Assembly (NCBI RefSeq): GCF_028288205.1
Contig: NZ_JAQBOD010000045.1
Location: forward strand, 1-55,577
Reading direction: 5' to 3'
Source: Mucilaginibacter sp.
GTDB taxonomy: Bacteria; Bacteroidota; Bacteroidia; Sphingobacteriales; Sphingobacteriaceae
DNA: 55,577 nucleotides
Positions 27,404-35,960 of this stretch are shown piece by piece. Made by a program: the position numbers and the translations under genes. How positions within the stretch are numbered: position 1 is the stretch's first letter; the number at the start of each line of letters is the position of its first letter. The notes under the pieces are model-generated. The model had not been told where the DNA came from. It was given only the letters and a program-made list of their open reading frames with translations, and searched no databases.

Positions 27404-28438
27404 TTATCTATCCGCACTAAACCTCTTCAATACCTTCCTCCCTAAATCATAACTTATTCTAAAAGCTTCCTGGTTATCATTTAAATATCCCGGCGAGAAA
27501 TGGAAGCTGGCTATAAATTGTCCCTGAATGTTTTTGAATTTAAAGGGGGTGTAAATAATATCTATACGGTTATAGGTTGGTTTGGAATAGTATGAATCAC
27601 CATAATCAATATGGCTGCCTTTCCCATGGTAAAACTCTTCGTATAACGCTATTTTATGATAGCTTAGGTAAGCATTAAATACAAACCCTGCCGGGGTTTT
27701 AAAGCCATTTACACCACGCTCACGCTCTAAAGAGAACAATCCCCCTGCTTCAAACGACAGGGAATCAAAAACCGTTTTATGACTAAAATCTAATCCCAGT
27801 TTTATTATGCCACCGCCGTTATCGCTAATATGATCGTTAGGTAATAACACCTCTGCCCCGGCATCATGCATCAGCAAAAAATAATGCGATATATAAAACG
27901 GCCCGTAAGCATTTGGCTTGTACCTGCCTGAAAAACCGAATAAAAACTGCTCGCGCTGGGTAACTGTTTGCCTGCTTACCCAATCTATCCAGCCTGTTTC
28001 TGTAAAGTTTTCGTTTTGGTAGCGGGCCAGTAAGCCTTCTACATTGGGGCGGTAATAGCGCAGGGTATCATTTAATAAAGCACGGGGATAATCGCTTATC
28101 AATCCTTCGCGCGGAAATTCGCCGGCATAAAAATTCCAGTTTTTACCGGTGTATTTATAGTATGCTACCGGGTCTACCTTACCAAAAAACGGAATGGCAC
28201 CAAACTCATGCAGCGCATTGGCACCAACAATAAAATGGTTCAGGCTATCCAGGTTCAATCCAAAATCAATAGTAGTACGCGTGCCGGAAAAGGTATGCGA
28301 ACGCGGTATAAAAGCTTTATACTCCCGGTTATCTAAAAACCCAAGTCCGTTAAAATTAATGTCCAGGCTTTGTTGTGCAATAGCCGCTGTACTTGTTATA
28401 GCCGAAATTATAAGGAGTATGTAAACCTTTTTAAACAT
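27404..28438 (-). CDS. uncharacterised exported protein, probable outer-membrane beta-barrel
   Basis: A 344-residue protein with a signal peptide (residues 1-21, 'TAAIAQ'). I do not recognise the family. The sequence alternates hydrophobic and polar residues and is rich in Tyr, Phe and Gly ('YAGEFPREG', 'FGFSGRYKPNAYGPFYISHYF', 'AYLSYHKIALYEEFYHG'). It lacks hydrophobic helices and ends in strand-like repeats, as expected of an outer-membrane barrel of 12-16 strands. It starts 11 bp after a GT39 glycosyltransferase and is probably co-transcribed with it, suggesting a shared envelope role. That function is inference. Confidence 0.75.
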   Translation of the reverse strand: MFKKVYILLIISAITSTAAIAQQSLDINFNGLGFLDNREYKAFIPRSHTFSGTRTTIDFGLNLDSLNHFIVGANALHEFGAIPFFGKVDPVAYYKYTGKNWNFYAGEFPREGLISDYPRALLNDTLRYYRPNVEGLLARYQNENFTETGWIDWVSRQTVTQREQFLFGFSGRYKPNAYGPFYISHYFLLMHDAGAEVLLPNDHISDNGGGIIKLGLDFSHKTVFDSLSFEAGGLFSLERERGVNGFKTPAGFVFNAYLSYHKIALYEEFYHGKGSHIDYGDSYYSKPTYNRIDIIYTPFKFKNIQGQFIASFHFSPGYLNDNQEAFRISYDLGRKVLKRFSADR

Positions 28439-28449
28439 AAATATCTTTT

Positions 28450-30165
28450 TTATTCAACTTCCAGATCAATGACCCGGCTATTCTTGCTCCCCTCAAACGG
28501 TGTGGTACGTATAGAAAACATCATTTCGTACTTGCCTTTTTGCGGCGCGATTAAATGGAACGTGAAATGCGTGCTTTCACCGGGTTTTAAACTGATGTTA
28601 TTAAAACTATCATCGCCCCGTTGCAATAATATCTCACCATCATTCCTAAAAAAACAAGCGCCAAACACTACTTCATGCTTAACCCCAATATTACTGAAAT
28701 TTATGCTGTAAGGATATGGATTTGTAATGGTTAAATCAATATCCTTTTTTTCGCCTGAATGTAATTTTAATTGATGGATGGTCGTCTCGACCTTTACCTT
28801 TTGATAGGTACGTACATCATCTACCCACTCAACATACCAGCTCCAGTTTTTTGTTTTTATTGAATCTGTGGTAGCTGTATTGGGCGAATCAATTAAATGC
28901 AATACACGCTGGTGCCGCATTTTCTCTTCGATGGGCCAAATATCAAACTGGGTTAAACGATAGTACCTTGAATCGTATGAAAAACCTTTTAGCGTATTGG
29001 TGTAATAATCATACTTAGATGGATCCTGGAACCCGTTATCCATAATAACATAGGCATTACCGGCTTTTTGTTGTACCACATGCGCCCATTTTTTAAAACC
29101 AAAATAACTTTTTATCTGCCCTATCTGTAAAACAAACGGAAGAGAAAATATAATGCTTACCCTGAACAATACAATTATGGTCATGTTAATTAACGCGGCC
29201 CTGTAAAACCATGTCAAACTTGTATTTGCCTGTTTGAATTTTATTAATGCCAGCATAACCAGCGGCGCGAAAGCTATCAGGGTCCAGTGCGGTTGGGCTT
29301 CTCCCCTAAAGGTGGATAGGAAAAAGAATATAAATGTGCCAATGCCATTTACCAGCAAACACCTGGTAAAGGCATCCCTAATTTTAATGCTGAAAGCACT
29401 GTAAAGTACAAACCAGCTGATGATAGGTCCGGCCATTAGCAGCTGCCCCGGGATATATAACCAGCTGTTGGAAGGATTATACCTGGCTGCCGATCGTTCA
29501 TACAGATGATAATTGATGGATGGATATCCATGATTTACCTGCCATAAAATATGTGGCATATATAATACAAGTGCTAATACTGCAATTAAATAAAACGATG
29601 GTCGCTTTAATAACTTAATGTTACTTATAACGGTAAATGCAACCAGTAATACCGCATGATATTTACTGTATAACATACATGCTATAATTACGCCTAATAT
29701 CAGCGCCAGCGACCACTTATCCTCATCAATATATTTTTGGTAGAAGTAGTAAAACAGCACCGCGAAAAAGAACAGCGGCGCATCCGGCGTAGTAGTAAAG
29801 CCATAAATATGAAATATGAGCGTACCCGATACCACCAGTATAAACGCCCAGGCATCAACTGCATATTTTTTAAGGATGAGCCATAATATATAGATGGACG
29901 CGCTGCTGGTTAATATCGTAATAAGGCGCAAACCCAACTCATTATGCATTATACTATCGCCTGCGCGGATAAACAGGGCCACCATGGGCGGGTGATCAAA
30001 ATAACCCCAGTCTAAAAAACGGGAATATACCCAGTAGTAAGCCTCGTCGGCATGCAGTTCAAGAGTATAGGCTTGTATAAGATTTAAAACTGTCCAGCAT
30101 ATTAAAAAAAACCAAACGGGTTTATCAGATTGTACAGAATTTTGCTGTTGCGACGACAATGGCAT
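28450..30165 (-). CDS. glycosyltransferase family 39 (PMT_2-like) membrane protein
   Basis: A 571-residue GT-C-fold protein. The first outer loop has 'LHADEAYYWVYSRFLDWGYFDHPPMVALFI', containing the classical Asp-Glu pair (DE at about residues 40-41) expected to bind the polyprenyl-phosphate sugar. About 10-11 membrane helices follow, then a C-terminal periplasmic domain of roughly 170 residues with beta-sandwich character ('LKPGESTHFTFHL'). Unlike the GT39 protein at 18086-19759, the catalytic acid region is canonical. It has a good Bacteroidota promoter and heads a two-gene unit with the barrel protein downstream. Donor and acceptor are unknown. Confidence 0.87.
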   Translation of the reverse strand: MPLSSQQQNSVQSDKPVWFFLICWTVLNLIQAYTLELHADEAYYWVYSRFLDWGYFDHPPMVALFIRAGDSIMHNELGLRLITILTSSASIYILWLILKKYAVDAWAFILVVSGTLIFHIYGFTTTPDAPLFFFAVLFYYFYQKYIDEDKWSLALILGVIIACMLYSKYHAVLLVAFTVISNIKLLKRPSFYLIAVLALVLYMPHILWQVNHGYPSINYHLYERSAARYNPSNSWLYIPGQLLMAGPIISWFVLYSAFSIKIRDAFTRCLLVNGIGTFIFFFLSTFRGEAQPHWTLIAFAPLVMLALIKFKQANTSLTWFYRAALINMTIIVLFRVSIIFSLPFVLQIGQIKSYFGFKKWAHVVQQKAGNAYVIMDNGFQDPSKYDYYTNTLKGFSYDSRYYRLTQFDIWPIEEKMRHQRVLHLIDSPNTATTDSIKTKNWSWYVEWVDDVRTYQKVKVETTIHQLKLHSGEKKDIDLTITNPYPYSINFSNIGVKHEVVFGACFFRNDGEILLQRGDDSFNNISLKPGESTHFTFHLIAPQKGKYEMMFSIRTTPFEGSKNSRVIDLEVE

Positions 30166-30188
30166 TTAAAAGCTAAGTTCAATAAACG

Positions 30189-30217
30189 CAAATGTATATA
30201 AATAATTGCTGTGCCAA
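30189..30217 (-). promoter_or_regulatory. promoter of the GT39 / outer-membrane protein unit
   Basis: On the minus strand a TTG (30217-30215) lies 18 bp before TACATTTG (30196-30189), matching the Bacteroidota -33/-7 spacing. The ATG is 23 bp further on. Confidence 0.65.
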
Positions 30218-30269
30218 GACAAATGTATTTAAGCAGATTAGCTTACATTAGCCCGATATTTTATAACTC

Positions 30270-30725
30270 ATGTTCAAATCAATCGAAATAATAAAAATGC
30301 CGAGGCTTAGCTTGGTTAAGCTTACCGAAGGGCTTACTATTGAACAACTAAACAAAATTCCCGCAGGTTTTAATAATAACATTATCTGGAACCTGGCGCA
30401 TATGATTGCCGCGCAGCAGGGTTTGTGCTATAGGCGCGCCGGTATAGATACCATAGTTGATGAAACCTTTTTCATGACCTATAAGCCCGATACCAAACCC
30501 GAAAAGTTTATTAATGCTGCCGAACTGGAGACTATAAAAGCGCTATTGATATCAACCGTTGATCAATTAGAAACAGATATTAAAAATAACCTGTTCACCA
30601 ACTATACGCCCTGGACAACCCGCTATGGTGTCGAAATAAATAATATTAGCGAAGCGGTTAATTTTTTGCCGTTTCATGATGGATTGCATGTAGGATATAT
30701 TATGGCGCTGAAGAGGGCTTTGTAA
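30270..30725 (+). CDS. DinB-like four-helix protein
   Basis: A 151-residue protein of the DinB/YfiT-like superfamily. Metal-ligand candidates are His in 'NLAHMIAAQQ' (about residue 47) and the pair in 'FHDGLHVGYIM' near the C-terminus, giving the usual three-His site. These cytosolic proteins are thiol-S-transferases or metal-dependent hydrolases; the specific reaction is unknown. It is divergent from the GT39 gene and has its own short terminator. Confidence 0.8.
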   Translation: MFKSIEIIKMPRLSLVKLTEGLTIEQLNKIPAGFNNNIIWNLAHMIAAQQGLCYRRAGIDTIVDETFFMTYKPDTKPEKFINAAELETIKALLISTVDQLETDIKNNLFTNYTPWTTRYGVEINNISEAVNFLPFHDGLHVGYIMALKRAL

Positions 30726-30731
30726 AATAAG

Positions 30732-30745
30732 TGTAGGTACCTACA
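30732..30745. repeat. 14-bp palindrome TGTAGGTACCTACA
   Basis: A perfect palindrome just after the DinB-like stop; CCTACA recurs 5 bp later. It may be part of a small interspersed repeat or a protein-binding site. Confidence 0.4.
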
Positions 30746-30770
30746 AGTGCCTACATCCATATACACTGGC

Positions 30771-30793
30771 AAAATGGTGTCACCATTTTTTTG
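30771..30793 (+). terminator. probable terminator of the DinB-like gene
   Basis: AAAATGGTG (30771-30779) and CACCATTTT (30781-30789) pair across one base, followed by more T residues. The stem is A+T-rich, so strength is uncertain. Confidence 0.5.
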
Positions 30794-30823
30794 TTTTTAA
30801 TATATAAAGACCCACTTCCAATG

Positions 30824-30954
30824 CGTCATTGCGAGGAACGAAGCAATCTCTACGTAGGACAGTTAAAAAGAATATTGTTTTTGATAGCACTTCAAACAAA
30901 CGTTTTTCTGATTGATTAGCGTATGTAGAGATTGCTTCGTTCCTCGCAATGACG
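30824..30954. repeat. 131-bp gene-less element with 30-bp perfect inverted ends (family B)
   Basis: CGTCATTGCGAGGAACGAAG and the following 10 bases (30824-30853) are repeated exactly in inverse orientation at 30925-30954. The 71-bp interior has no open frame. The arms share GTCATT, the CGA core and AATCT with the arms of the GIY-YIG unit. It lies between convergent genes. Confidence 0.9.
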
Positions 30955-30990
30955 TGATTATAAGTTATTGATTATCAATACAATTAAAAT

Positions 30991-31078
30991 TTACATCTCG
31001 AACATAGTAAGAGATCTATACACGCGCTAAGCAGACGGATTGAAATGCATAGATTTCTCGCTACCGCTCGAAATGACA
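30991..31078. repeat. degenerate gene-less inverted-repeat element (family A)
   Basis: The right arm ends CTCGAAATGACA (31067-31078) and contains AGATTTCTCG (31051-31060), matching the right arm of the GIY-YIG unit. The left arm (30991-31030) is a decayed inverse copy with TCGAAC and GAGATCTATAC. Confidence 0.7.
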
Positions 31079-31107
31079 ACGAGTTTTATATAGTTTCCCT
31101 TTCTTCA

Positions 31108-31162
31108 CACGTCATAACGATTTTTTTCAGGGTTGGCTCTGATGGGTACTCGGAATGACGTG
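31108..31162. repeat. third, diverged CGTCAT...ATGACG element
   Basis: CACGTCAT (31108-31115) and ATGACGTG (31155-31162) are inverted ends around 39 bp. With the two preceding elements, this fills the gap between the DinB-like gene and sucB. Confidence 0.5.
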
Positions 31163-31167
31163 GTGAT

Positions 31168-31206
31168 AAATATTGAAGGCCCGGAAAAACCGGGCCTTCA
31201 ATATTT
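31168..31206. terminator. strong terminator of the sucAB operon
   Basis: A perfect 17-bp stem, AAATATTGAAGGCCCGG (31168-31184) with its complement at 31190-31206, has an A5 loop (U5 on the sucB transcript). It lies 36 bp beyond the sucB stop. A second small TCTCCCC/GGGGAGA hairpin lies between. Confidence 0.8.
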
Positions 31207-31211
31207 AAAAG

Positions 31212-31230
31212 TCTCCCCTACCGGGGGAGA
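31212..31230. repeat. TCTCCCC/GGGGAGA hairpin repeat
   Basis: A 7-bp inverted repeat (31212-31218 and 31224-31230) followed by TTTAGAGGGG. It is of the same G+C-rich short type as the unit at 27306. Confidence 0.45.
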
Positions 31231-31241
31231 TTTAGAGGGGA

Positions 31242-32495
31242 CTACACGCCCAACAACAATCTCGCAGGATCTTCCAGCAACTGTTTAACCCTTACCAGGA
31301 AGCTTACCGATTCACGGCCATCAACAATGCGGTGGTCATAAGATAAAGCTACATACATCATCGGGCGGATAACTACCTGGCCGTTTACGGCAACAGGGCG
31401 CTCAATAATATTATGCATACCCAAAATAGCCGATTGCGGCGAGTTAATTATAGGTGTAGACAGCATAGAACCAAACACACCACCGTTGGTGATAGTGAAC
31501 GTTCCGCCAGTCATTTCTTCTAATGATAGTTTATTGTCGCGAGCCTTTCCGGCTAAAGCTACTACCGCTTTTTCAATTTCGGCAAGGCTCATGCCATCCG
31601 CGTTACGGATAACAGGCACTACCAATCCTTTAGGGGCAGACACCGCTATAGAAATATCGGTAAAGTTGCTATATACCACTTCTTCGCCTTCTATGCGTGC
31701 GCCAACCGAAGGCCATTCTTTTAACGCCTCGGTAACCGCTTTGGTGAAGAACGACATAAAGCCTAAGCCAACACCATGTTTTTCTTTAAATTTATCTTTG
31801 TATTTACTGCGGATCTCCATTATTGGCGACATATCCACTTCGTTAAAAGTAGTTAACATCGCTGTTTCGTTTTTAACGGCAACCAGGCGCCTGGCAACTG
31901 TTTTACGCAACGGCGACATTTTTTCGCGGCGCTCACTTCTTTCGCCAACCTTTACAGGGGCGGCAGGAGTTGGTACCGGCGCGGGAGCCGGTGCAGCAGC
32001 TGCTGCGGTCCTGTTTTGCGGATTTTCTGAAGCCTTATCTATTGATAATGCGTCCTCTTTAGTAATACGGCCATTAACGCCTGTACCTGTTAGAGCAGCC
32101 GGGTCGACACCTTTTTCGGCTAATATTTTTGCAGCAGCAGGCGATGGTGTGCCCGACGCATAGGTAGTTCCTTTTTCGGCAGTGGCAGCAACCGGCACGG
32201 CCTCTGCTTTTGCGGCAGGTGCAGCTTCAGCCTTAGGTGCAGGTGCCACGGCAGCTCCTCCTCCATCCTCAATACTGCAAACAACAGCGCCGATGGCTAA
32301 AACATCACCCTCTTTTGCTATTGTTTTTAATACGCCCGCTTTTTCGGCAGTAAGCTCAAAAGTAGCTTTATCAGATTCCAGTTCGGCAATGGCTTCATCC
32401 ATCGCTACGGTATCGCCGTCTTTTTTTAGCCAGCTTGATAAGGTTACCTCTGTAATTGATTCGCCTACCGGCGGAACTTTAATTTCTAAACTCAT
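31242..32495 (-). CDS. sucB: 2-oxoglutarate dehydrogenase E2 (dihydrolipoyllysine succinyltransferase)
   Basis: Transfers the succinyl group from lipoamide to CoA in the TCA cycle. The N-terminal lipoyl domain carries the lipoylated Lys in '[11 protein letters not shown]' (about residue 43). An Ala/Pro-rich linker follows, then the E3-binding domain ('[20 protein letters not shown]', about 117-136), a second linker and the CAT domain ending with the active-site '[11 protein letters not shown]'. The length of 417 residues is normal. It is the second gene of the leftward sucAB operon, 80 bp after sucA with an intervening hairpin. Confidence 0.97.
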   Translation of the reverse strand: MSLEIKVPPVGESITEVTLSSWLKKDGDTVAMDEAIAELESDKATFELTAEKAGVLKTIAKEGDVLAIGAVVCSIEDGGGAAVAPAPKAEAAPAAKAEAVPVAATAEKGTTYASGTPSPAAAKILAEKGVDPAALTGTGVNGRITKEDALSIDKASENPQNRTAAAAAPAPAPVPTPAAPVKVGERSERREKMSPLRKTVARRLVAVKNETAMLTTFNEVDMSPIMEIRSKYKDKFKEKHGVGLGFMSFFTKAVTEALKEWPSVGARIEGEEVVYSNFTDISIAVSAPKGLVVPVIRNADGMSLAEIEKAVVALAGKARDNKLSLEEMTGGTFTITNGGVFGSMLSTPIINSPQSAILGMHNIIERPVAVNGQVVIRPMMYVALSYDHRIVDGRESVSFLVRVKQLLEDPARLLLGV

Positions 32496-32523
32496 TTTTG
32501 GTTAGTTGTAAGTTTTATATATG

Positions 32524-32560
32524 AAAGATTTGACAACTCCTAAAAAGTTGTCAAATCTTT
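32524..32560. other. intra-operon hairpin between sucA and sucB
   Basis: AAAGATTTGACAACT (32524-32538) and its exact complement (32546-32560) form a 15-bp stem with a 7-nt loop inside the 80-bp sucA-sucB gap. There is no long T-run after it in the operon direction, so it could be an mRNA-stability or processing element, or an interspersed repeat. Confidence 0.6.
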
Positions 32561-32575
32561 ATAAGTTGTAAGCTA

Positions 32576-35374
32576 TTAATCAGCTCCGGCAACAGCCATT
32601 TTTTCGGCTGTTTTTTTAACTGTATCTTTTAATTTTTTGCCTGCAGGCGATTCAAACGCTTTCGATATAATATATAATTGCTGCGCCGCATGCTGTTTGG
32701 CGAAGCCGGTAGCTGTACTGCTGCTTTCATTACGTGATATAATATCAAATTTCAAAGCTTCCTCTGTACGCGATTTACGATACAGGTATGGCCATGCACC
32801 CATATTCTCAGGCTCTTCCTGTACCCATATGAAATCTGTCGCTTTAGTGTATTTGGCCCTGATTTTGGCTAACTGCTGTACAGGAGTTGGATACAATTGC
32901 TCCAAACGAACTATGGCTATATCTTTACGCTCATCAACCTGTTGTTTCTCTAACAGGTCATAATACACCTTGCCAGAGCAAAACAATACGCGTTTAACTT
33001 TTTTAGCATCAGCGTAAGTATCATCTATAACCTCTTTGAAAGTGCCATCAGTAAAATCTGCCAGAGGCGATACACATTTAGGATTACGCAATAAGCTTTT
33101 TGGTGTAAATATGATTAATGGCTTGCGGAAATCGCGGGCCAGCTGGCGGCGCAATATGTGGAAGAAGTTAGCCGGGGTGGTACAATTTGCTACCTGGATA
33201 TTATTCTCAGCACAAAGCTCCATAAAGCGCTCAATACGTGCTGATGAATGCTCAGGCCCCTGGCCCTCATAACCATGAGGCAATAACATTACCAGGCCAT
33301 TACCACGCTGCCATTTGGTTTCGGCACTTACTATGTATTGGTCAACAATGGTTTGCGCGCCGTTAAAGAAATCGCCAAACTGTGCTTCCCATATAGTTAA
33401 GGCGTTAGGGTTTGCCAGAGCATAGCCATATTCAAAACCTAAAACACCATATTCTGATAATAATGAATTATATATGCTGAATTTCCCGCCGCCTATAGTA
33501 TCCAATGGCGTGTATTCGTCTTCCGAATCGGCCAGTGTTAGTACCGCGTGGCGATGCGAGAAAGTACCCCTCTTCACATCCTCACCGCTTAAACGCACCG
33601 GGTGGCCATCTTTTAATAAGCTACCATAAGCCATTAACTCGCCCATGGCCCAATCAAAAGTTTGGGTAGTGTTAACCATTTTGCTGCGCTCTTCAAACAG
33701 CTTTTCAATTTTCTTGAAAAACTGTTTGCCTTTAGGCAGGTCTGTTATTTTTTTACCGATAGTTAATAGTTCTTCTTTAGATACAGCTGTATTTACAGGC
33801 ACGTTAAAATCCGCGTCGGTAGCTAAGTGCAATCCGTTCCAGGCACCTGCAAACATTGGTATAGATTCTGTAAACTTGTCCTCCGCTTTTGATTCGTTCA
33901 GTTCTTCCTGCAGTAAGCTGCGGAAATCCTTTTCCATTTCCTTCACCTCGGCATCATTAATAACACCTTCGGCCATTAGCTTGCTCAAATAAACCTCACG
34001 CGGGTTGGGGTGTGACTCAATGGCTTTGTACAATATAGGCTGGGTAAACTTAGGCTCATCCGCCTCATTATGGCCATACCTGCGGTAACATAATATATCT
34101 ATAAACACATCATCATGAAAAACCTGGCGATATTCCATAGCCATGTTAATTACATAAGCCAAAGCCTCAACATCATCACCATTAACATGAAAAACAGGCG
34201 ATAAAACCGTTTTTGCCACATCAGTACAATAAGTACTTGAACGGGCATCAATAAAGTTGGTGGTAAAACCTATCTGGTTATTAATAACCAGGTGAATGGT
34301 GCCGCCTGTGCGGTAGCCATCCAGTTTTTCCATTTGTAAAACTTCGTATACAATACCCTGGCCTGCTACAGAAGCATCACCATGTATCAATATCGGCGCT
34401 ATTTTGGTATGATCGCCGTTGTATTTAAAATCAATTTTTGAGCGGGTTAAACCTTCAACAACCGGATCAACCGCTTCTAAATGCGATGGATTAGGGCATA
34501 GGCTCAAGTGTACTTTTTTACCATTTTCGGCCTCAACATCTGTCGAGAAACCTAAGTGATATTTAACGTCACCACCCGCGGTCGAATCTTCGTCATAATT
34601 TTTACCTTCAAACTCAGAGAATATTTCTTTGTAGGTTTTCTTCATGATATTAGCCAGCACGTTTAAGCGTCCGCGGTGAGCCATACCTATGGTAAATTCT
34701 TCAATACCTAAAGTTGCTCCCTTTTGGATAACAGAATCCATTGCAGGTATTAAAGCCTCGGCACCTTCTAACGAGAAGCGCTTTTGCCCAAGAAATTTTG
34801 TGCCCAGAAAATTTTCGAAAATAACGGCTTCGCTCACTTTGCGCAGCATCAGCTTTTTCTCTTCTGCAGAAAACGACGGCTTGTTACGCTGACTTTCCAT
34901 CCTGTCCTGGAACCATTTAACCTTTATAGGGTTACGTATATAATGGTATTCTGTGCCTATTGTACCACAATAGGTTTCTTCAAGCATTTGAAGAATATCG
35001 CGCAATTTAGACGGACCCATTCCAACTTCAACACCTGCATTAAATACAGTGTCAAGATCTGATTTAGCCAGGCCAAAGGTCTCCAGTTCCTTCCCCGGAA
35101 AATATTGACGACGATCACGTACAGGGTTGGTTTTTGCAAACAGGTGCCCCCTGCCGCGGTAGCCATCTATCATGTTGAGTACGTTGATCTCTTTTAAAAA
35201 ATGATCGGGTGTTTCAGCACTTACTATAGGAGCCTGTGCCCCTCTGCCAAAATCAAACCCTTCAAAGAATTTTTGCCAACCAAAATCAACCGATTGGGGG
35301 TCTTGTTTATAAGCTTCGTATAGAGAATCTATAAAAGCTGCATTGCCATTATTTATATAATTGAGGCTATCCAT
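32576..35374 (-). CDS. sucA: 2-oxoglutarate dehydrogenase E1
   Basis: Thiamine-diphosphate-dependent decarboxylase of the 2-oxoglutarate dehydrogenase complex, 932 residues, full length. The N-terminus 'DSLNYINNGNAAFIDSLYEAYKQDPQSV' is the E2-interaction segment. 'GMAHRGRLNVLANI' and 'GDASVAGQGIVYE' are the signature ThDP-pocket motifs, followed by 'HLVINNQIGFTT'. The pyrimidine-binding half includes 'HSSARIERFMELCA'. A Bacteroidota -7 element lies 23 bp before the ATG. It heads the sucAB operon. Confidence 0.98.
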   Translation of the reverse strand: MDSLNYINNGNAAFIDSLYEAYKQDPQSVDFGWQKFFEGFDFGRGAQAPIVSAETPDHFLKEINVLNMIDGYRGRGHLFAKTNPVRDRRQYFPGKELETFGLAKSDLDTVFNAGVEVGMGPSKLRDILQMLEETYCGTIGTEYHYIRNPIKVKWFQDRMESQRNKPSFSAEEKKLMLRKVSEAVIFENFLGTKFLGQKRFSLEGAEALIPAMDSVIQKGATLGIEEFTIGMAHRGRLNVLANIMKKTYKEIFSEFEGKNYDEDSTAGGDVKYHLGFSTDVEAENGKKVHLSLCPNPSHLEAVDPVVEGLTRSKIDFKYNGDHTKIAPILIHGDASVAGQGIVYEVLQMEKLDGYRTGGTIHLVINNQIGFTTNFIDARSSTYCTDVAKTVLSPVFHVNGDDVEALAYVINMAMEYRQVFHDDVFIDILCYRRYGHNEADEPKFTQPILYKAIESHPNPREVYLSKLMAEGVINDAEVKEMEKDFRSLLQEELNESKAEDKFTESIPMFAGAWNGLHLATDADFNVPVNTAVSKEELLTIGKKITDLPKGKQFFKKIEKLFEERSKMVNTTQTFDWAMGELMAYGSLLKDGHPVRLSGEDVKRGTFSHRHAVLTLADSEDEYTPLDTIGGGKFSIYNSLLSEYGVLGFEYGYALANPNALTIWEAQFGDFFNGAQTIVDQYIVSAETKWQRGNGLVMLLPHGYEGQGPEHSSARIERFMELCAENNIQVANCTTPANFFHILRRQLARDFRKPLIIFTPKSLLRNPKCVSPLADFTDGTFKEVIDDTYADAKKVKRVLFCSGKVYYDLLEKQQVDERKDIAIVRLEQLYPTPVQQLAKIRAKYTKATDFIWVQEEPENMGAWPYLYRKSRTEEALKFDIISRNESSSTATGFAKQHAAQQLYIISKAFESPAGKKLKDTVKKTAEKMAVAGAD

Positions 35375-35397
35375 TGTAAAGCAGTCTTAAAACAGTG

Positions 35398-35405
35398 CAA
35401 AAGTA
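35398..35405 (-). promoter_or_regulatory. -7 promoter element of sucAB
   Basis: On the minus strand TACTTTTG matches TAnnTTTG, 23 bp before the sucA ATG. The -33 region has only a weak GTTTA. Confidence 0.55.
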
Positions 35406-35527
35406 AGCATAACGTATTATAAACTTTTAATTTAATTGTAAATGATTTACTACGTTTCCCACAAAAAAGCGCATTTTTTGTACTACCCGGGCAGATAGCA
35501 AATTTTAACAACAAATAAATGGTAAGA

Positions 35528-35629
35528 TTAATGCAGAATTTTCTTGAGGAAAGCCCCCAGGTAACCCAAGCCTTCAAAAAGCATGGCCAGCAAGCCAATG
35601 ATTATTGTAAATTGTTCAAATGGGTTCAT
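35528..35629 (-). CDS. possible small membrane peptide of 33 residues
   Basis: An ATG at 35629 opens 33 codons to TAA at 35528, beginning MNPFEQFTIIIGLLAMLFEG and ending in a basic 'FLKKILH'. It would be a single hydrophobic helix (about residues 7-27) with a positive cytoplasmic end. A perfect TAnnTTTG element lies directly upstream (35641-35634), only 4 bp from the ATG, which would give a leaderless mRNA. No homologue is known to me. The promoter, the protein-like composition and the position upstream of sucA support it, but chance is possible. Confidence 0.42.
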   Translation of the reverse strand: MNPFEQFTIIIGLLAMLFEGLGYLGAFLKKILH

Positions 35630-35633
35630 ATAT

Positions 35634-35641
35634 CAAATATA
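35634..35641 (-). promoter_or_regulatory. -7 promoter element before the small ORF
   Basis: On the minus strand TATATTTG matches TAnnTTTG. It could drive the 33-codon ORF as a leaderless message or serve as a distal promoter for sucAB. Confidence 0.4.
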
Positions 35642-35801
35642 CAATGGTTTTAACAGCTACCCCATTATTACCTTATAGTATTTTTTAGACGATGGATTGG
35701 GTTAATTGTTACAGGACGGCGGTTACTTGATTTGAGACTATGCCTTGGTTTCGATGGATTGAAAATACAAATAATTCATCATACTACAAGCGGTAATAAA
35801 C

Positions 35802-35960
35802 GTGCGCCGGTAACTCACCCGGTCATCGCTACGCTCGACCACCCTCTCTTCGCCTTTGGCGGAAAGAGGGTTATTTTATTTTTTTGATTATCCCAACCCT
35901 CTTTCCGCGCAGCGAAGAGAGGGTCGCGCATGAAGTGCCGCGGGTGAGTAACCGGCGCGC
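35802..35960. repeat. 159-bp long nested inverted repeat (family C)
   Basis: The outer arms GTGCGCCGGTAACTCACCCGG-like (from 35802) and its imperfect inverse (35938-35960) enclose two inner arms with ACCCTCTCTTCGC and GGAAAGAGGGTT (35840-35871) and their near-complement AACCCTCTTTCCGC...GCGAAGAGAGGGT (35895-35924). It abuts the stop codon of the CRY-DASH gene. One arm recurs at 45823-45882. I see nothing in 35642-35801. Confidence 0.75.

Noticed and set aside
30824..31162. CRISPR array
   Set aside because: The repeats are inverted pairs of different sequences, not evenly spaced direct repeats, and no cas gene is present.
31486..32163. 225-codon frame antisense to sucB
   Set aside because: The Ala/Pro-rich linker of E2 keeps the reverse frame open; no start context or family is seen.
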